Assembly (NCBI RefSeq): GCF_017591435.1
Contig: NC_059304.1
Span: 27,589,902-27,653,901, forward strand
Direction of reading: 5' to 3'
DNA: 64,000 bases
From: Portunus trituberculatus
Lineage: Eukaryota; Arthropoda; Malacostraca; Decapoda; Portunidae
The position numbers and the translations under genes were made by a program. Under the pieces are notes generated by a model that saw nothing but the letters and a program-made list of their open reading frames with translations, was not told the origin of the DNA and did not search any database. Positions 62,392 to 64,000 of this stretch are shown in pieces. Each line of letters opens with the position of its first letter. Position 1 is the stretch's first letter.

Positions 62392-64000
62392 TATTTACCT
62401 AGTTGTATTGTACAGGGTTCAAGTGGGGTTCATAGTATCCTATCTCCATGTCTCCATTTATCTAATTTTTCCCTAAAGTTATGCACATTATATGTGCTGT
62501 AACTACTTCATTATCCAATGCGTTCCACTTTCCCACCATTGTGTGTGGAAAACAGAATCCTTCATACACTGCCTCATCCTGATCTTCTTTTCATATCATC
62601 TTGTCCTTCCATCTTCTGTCAACAGCACCAGGTCTTTGTATATCTTTTCAATGCCATTGACTATCTTTTACATTGTTATTAGGTCCCCACATTCTATTCT
62701 ATCTTGTAAGGTTGGCAGTCCCATTTCCTTCAGTCGTTCTTCATATGTTAGGTCCTTTAATTCCGGCACCATCTTTGTAGCAATCTTCTGTATCCTTTGT
62801 AATCTTCTTATATCTTTTTTAGAGCTCGGAGACTACACCACTGCTGTACATTCCAGCCTTGGATGTATCATGCTTATGATGATTTTTTTCATCATATCTT
62901 TGTGCATGTATTGAAAAGCCACTCTTATACTAATCAACATTTTATATGATAGTCCAAATATCTTGCTTATGTGTTTTTCAGGGCTCAGATTTTCCTGTAT
63001 AATCACTCCCAGATCTTTTTCTTCTTTAGTCTTCATTATTTGTTCCTCTCCCATCAAATAGTTCCATTCCAGTCTTCTCTTACTCTTTTCTAGTTCCATT
63101 ATGTGACATTTCCTGGCAATAAACTCCAATTTCCACTTCCTGCTCCACTCATAGATCTTGTTTATATCTTCCTGGAACAGCAGACAGTCCTCTCTGGTTT
63201 TGATAACTCTTAGTAGTTTTGCATCATCAGCAAATAAATTCATATAACTTTTTACCCCAATGTGAATGTTGTTTACATAAATCTAAAACATATTGGGGGC
63301 TAGCACTGACCCTTGTGGCACTTCGCTTGTTATTTTGCCCCAAGATGAGTATGTATTTCTAATTACAGTTCTCATTTCCCTATCCTTCAAATAATCTCTT
63401 GTCCATTCTAACAAAGTTCCTCACAGTCCTTCTATGTTCTCTAGTTTCCAAAGTAGTCTTCCATGAGGGACTTTATCAAAGCCTTTTTAATATCCAGGTA
63501 TACTATATCCATCCATCCATCTCTGTTTTCAAGTCCTGCAATAACTCTTGAGTAGAAGCTTAAAAAGTTTGATACTCATGACCTCCCTGTCCTGAACCCA
63601 AATTGTCTGTTCGTTATGACTTGCTCCTCTTCTAGAAGTTTAACCCATTTTCTTTTTATAATTATTTCACACAACTTCCCCAAAACACTTGTAAGTGACA
63701 CTGGTCTTTAGTTTAGTGGTTGAGTTGCCTTTTCTCCTTAGAATATCGGAATTACGATGGTTTTCTTCCATTCTAGTGGAACTTTCTTTTCATTTATTGG
63801 ACTTGCAATTATTTCCCAAACTGGATCCAGTAATTGTTCTTTACATTCTTTTAACATCCAGCCTGATACACCATCTGGCCCCATTGCTTTTCTGACATCC
63901 AACTTATCCAATAATCTTCCAATATCCTGTTTGTGTACTGTGATCTCCTGTAATCCTTGGCAATGCAATGCCATACTAGGTTCTGTGAAATCTTCTTCTG
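62392..64000 (-). mobile_element. LINE-B3 copy, antisense, runs off the window edge
   Basis: The 3' end is complete: GAACCCTGTACAATACAACT, AGGTAAATAC, then (AC)n. RT and C-terminal coding continue to the right edge. It gives the B3 3' tail, which the other B3 copies here lack. Confidence 0.88.
62480..63974 (-). pseudogene. LINE-B3 ORF2 RT region, antisense, broken
   Basis: From the right: KLDVRKAMGPDGVSGWMLKE and LEWKKTIVIPIF (63,974-63,738), SLTSVLGKLC-type block near 63,690, LDIKKAL/F near 63,480, GLLCPPICF-like decayed block B near 63,300, then NLFADDAKLLRVI (63,240) and MELEKSKRRLEWNYLMGEEQ to 62,833. The C-terminus is broken near 62,830 by a stop in the VVxSPSSKK segment. The final codons precede the 3' tail near 62,440. 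Confidence 0.8.

Overview
The window is eukaryotic DNA, most likely from an arthropod and probably a decapod crustacean. The reasons are long (AC)n, (CT)n and (AT)n microsatellites, dense CR1-like LINEs, tRNA-headed SINEs whose body I associate with crab and shrimp genomes (from memory, not searched), piggyBac- and pogo/Tigger-like DNA transposons, and one spliced exon of a conserved methyltransferase. The labels B1-B6, CR1-A and LINE-C are mine.

The only host coding sequence I recognise is one 181-nt exon at 53,159-53,339 (+), bounded by good splice sites. It matches the N-terminal half of EEF1AKMT2 (METTL10), a lysine methyltransferase of eEF1A. The sequence around it behaves as intron or flank filled with mobile elements.

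About 75% of the window is one group of LINEs (LINE-B). ORF1 has a coiled coil followed by an RRM-like domain. ORF2 has an APE-type endonuclease (EN) and a CR1-like reverse transcriptase (RT). At least six subfamilies share a 3' end made of one or two copies of a TAGGTAAATAC motif running into (AC)n. The next copy, usually 5'-truncated, commonly starts directly after that (AC)n. Chains of head-to-tail copies joined by microsatellites result: 1-14,310 (+), 16,414-24,596 (+), 27,422-43,305 (+), 49,697-52,515 (+) and 56,735-64,000 (-). SINEs with the same (AC)n tail sit in the same chains and orientation.

The centre is a set of nested insertions. A B2 copy is split at 24,596/49,697 by 25.1 kb. 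Inside is CR1-A, a different LINE with an SGNH-esterase ORF1. CR1-A is split inside its RT by a 20.2-kb piggyBac-like element (26,964-47,184) flanked by TTAA; removing it restores the reading frame. That element holds the 27-43 kb LINE-B/SINE chain and an antisense LINE (LINE-C) inserted in a (CT)n run.

Region by region: 1-7.9 kb holds tandem B1 copies; 7.9-14.4 kb a rearranged head-to-head start, a near full-length B2 and a truncated B2; 14.4-18.2 kb unique DNA, LINE scraps, a Tigger fragment, a B2 copy, a SINE tail and a piggyBac end; 18.2-24.2 kb B3, B2, B4 and a SINE; 24.2-49.98 kb the nest; 50-52.5 kb B2 and B4; 52.5-56.7 kb the host exon plus three TA-flanked MITEs; 56.7-64 kb antisense B6, B2 (one nearly full length) and B3 copies. 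Nearly all ORFs are broken. Many B1 breaks are one-base losses in homopolymers repeated in every copy, so some may be sequencing artefacts.
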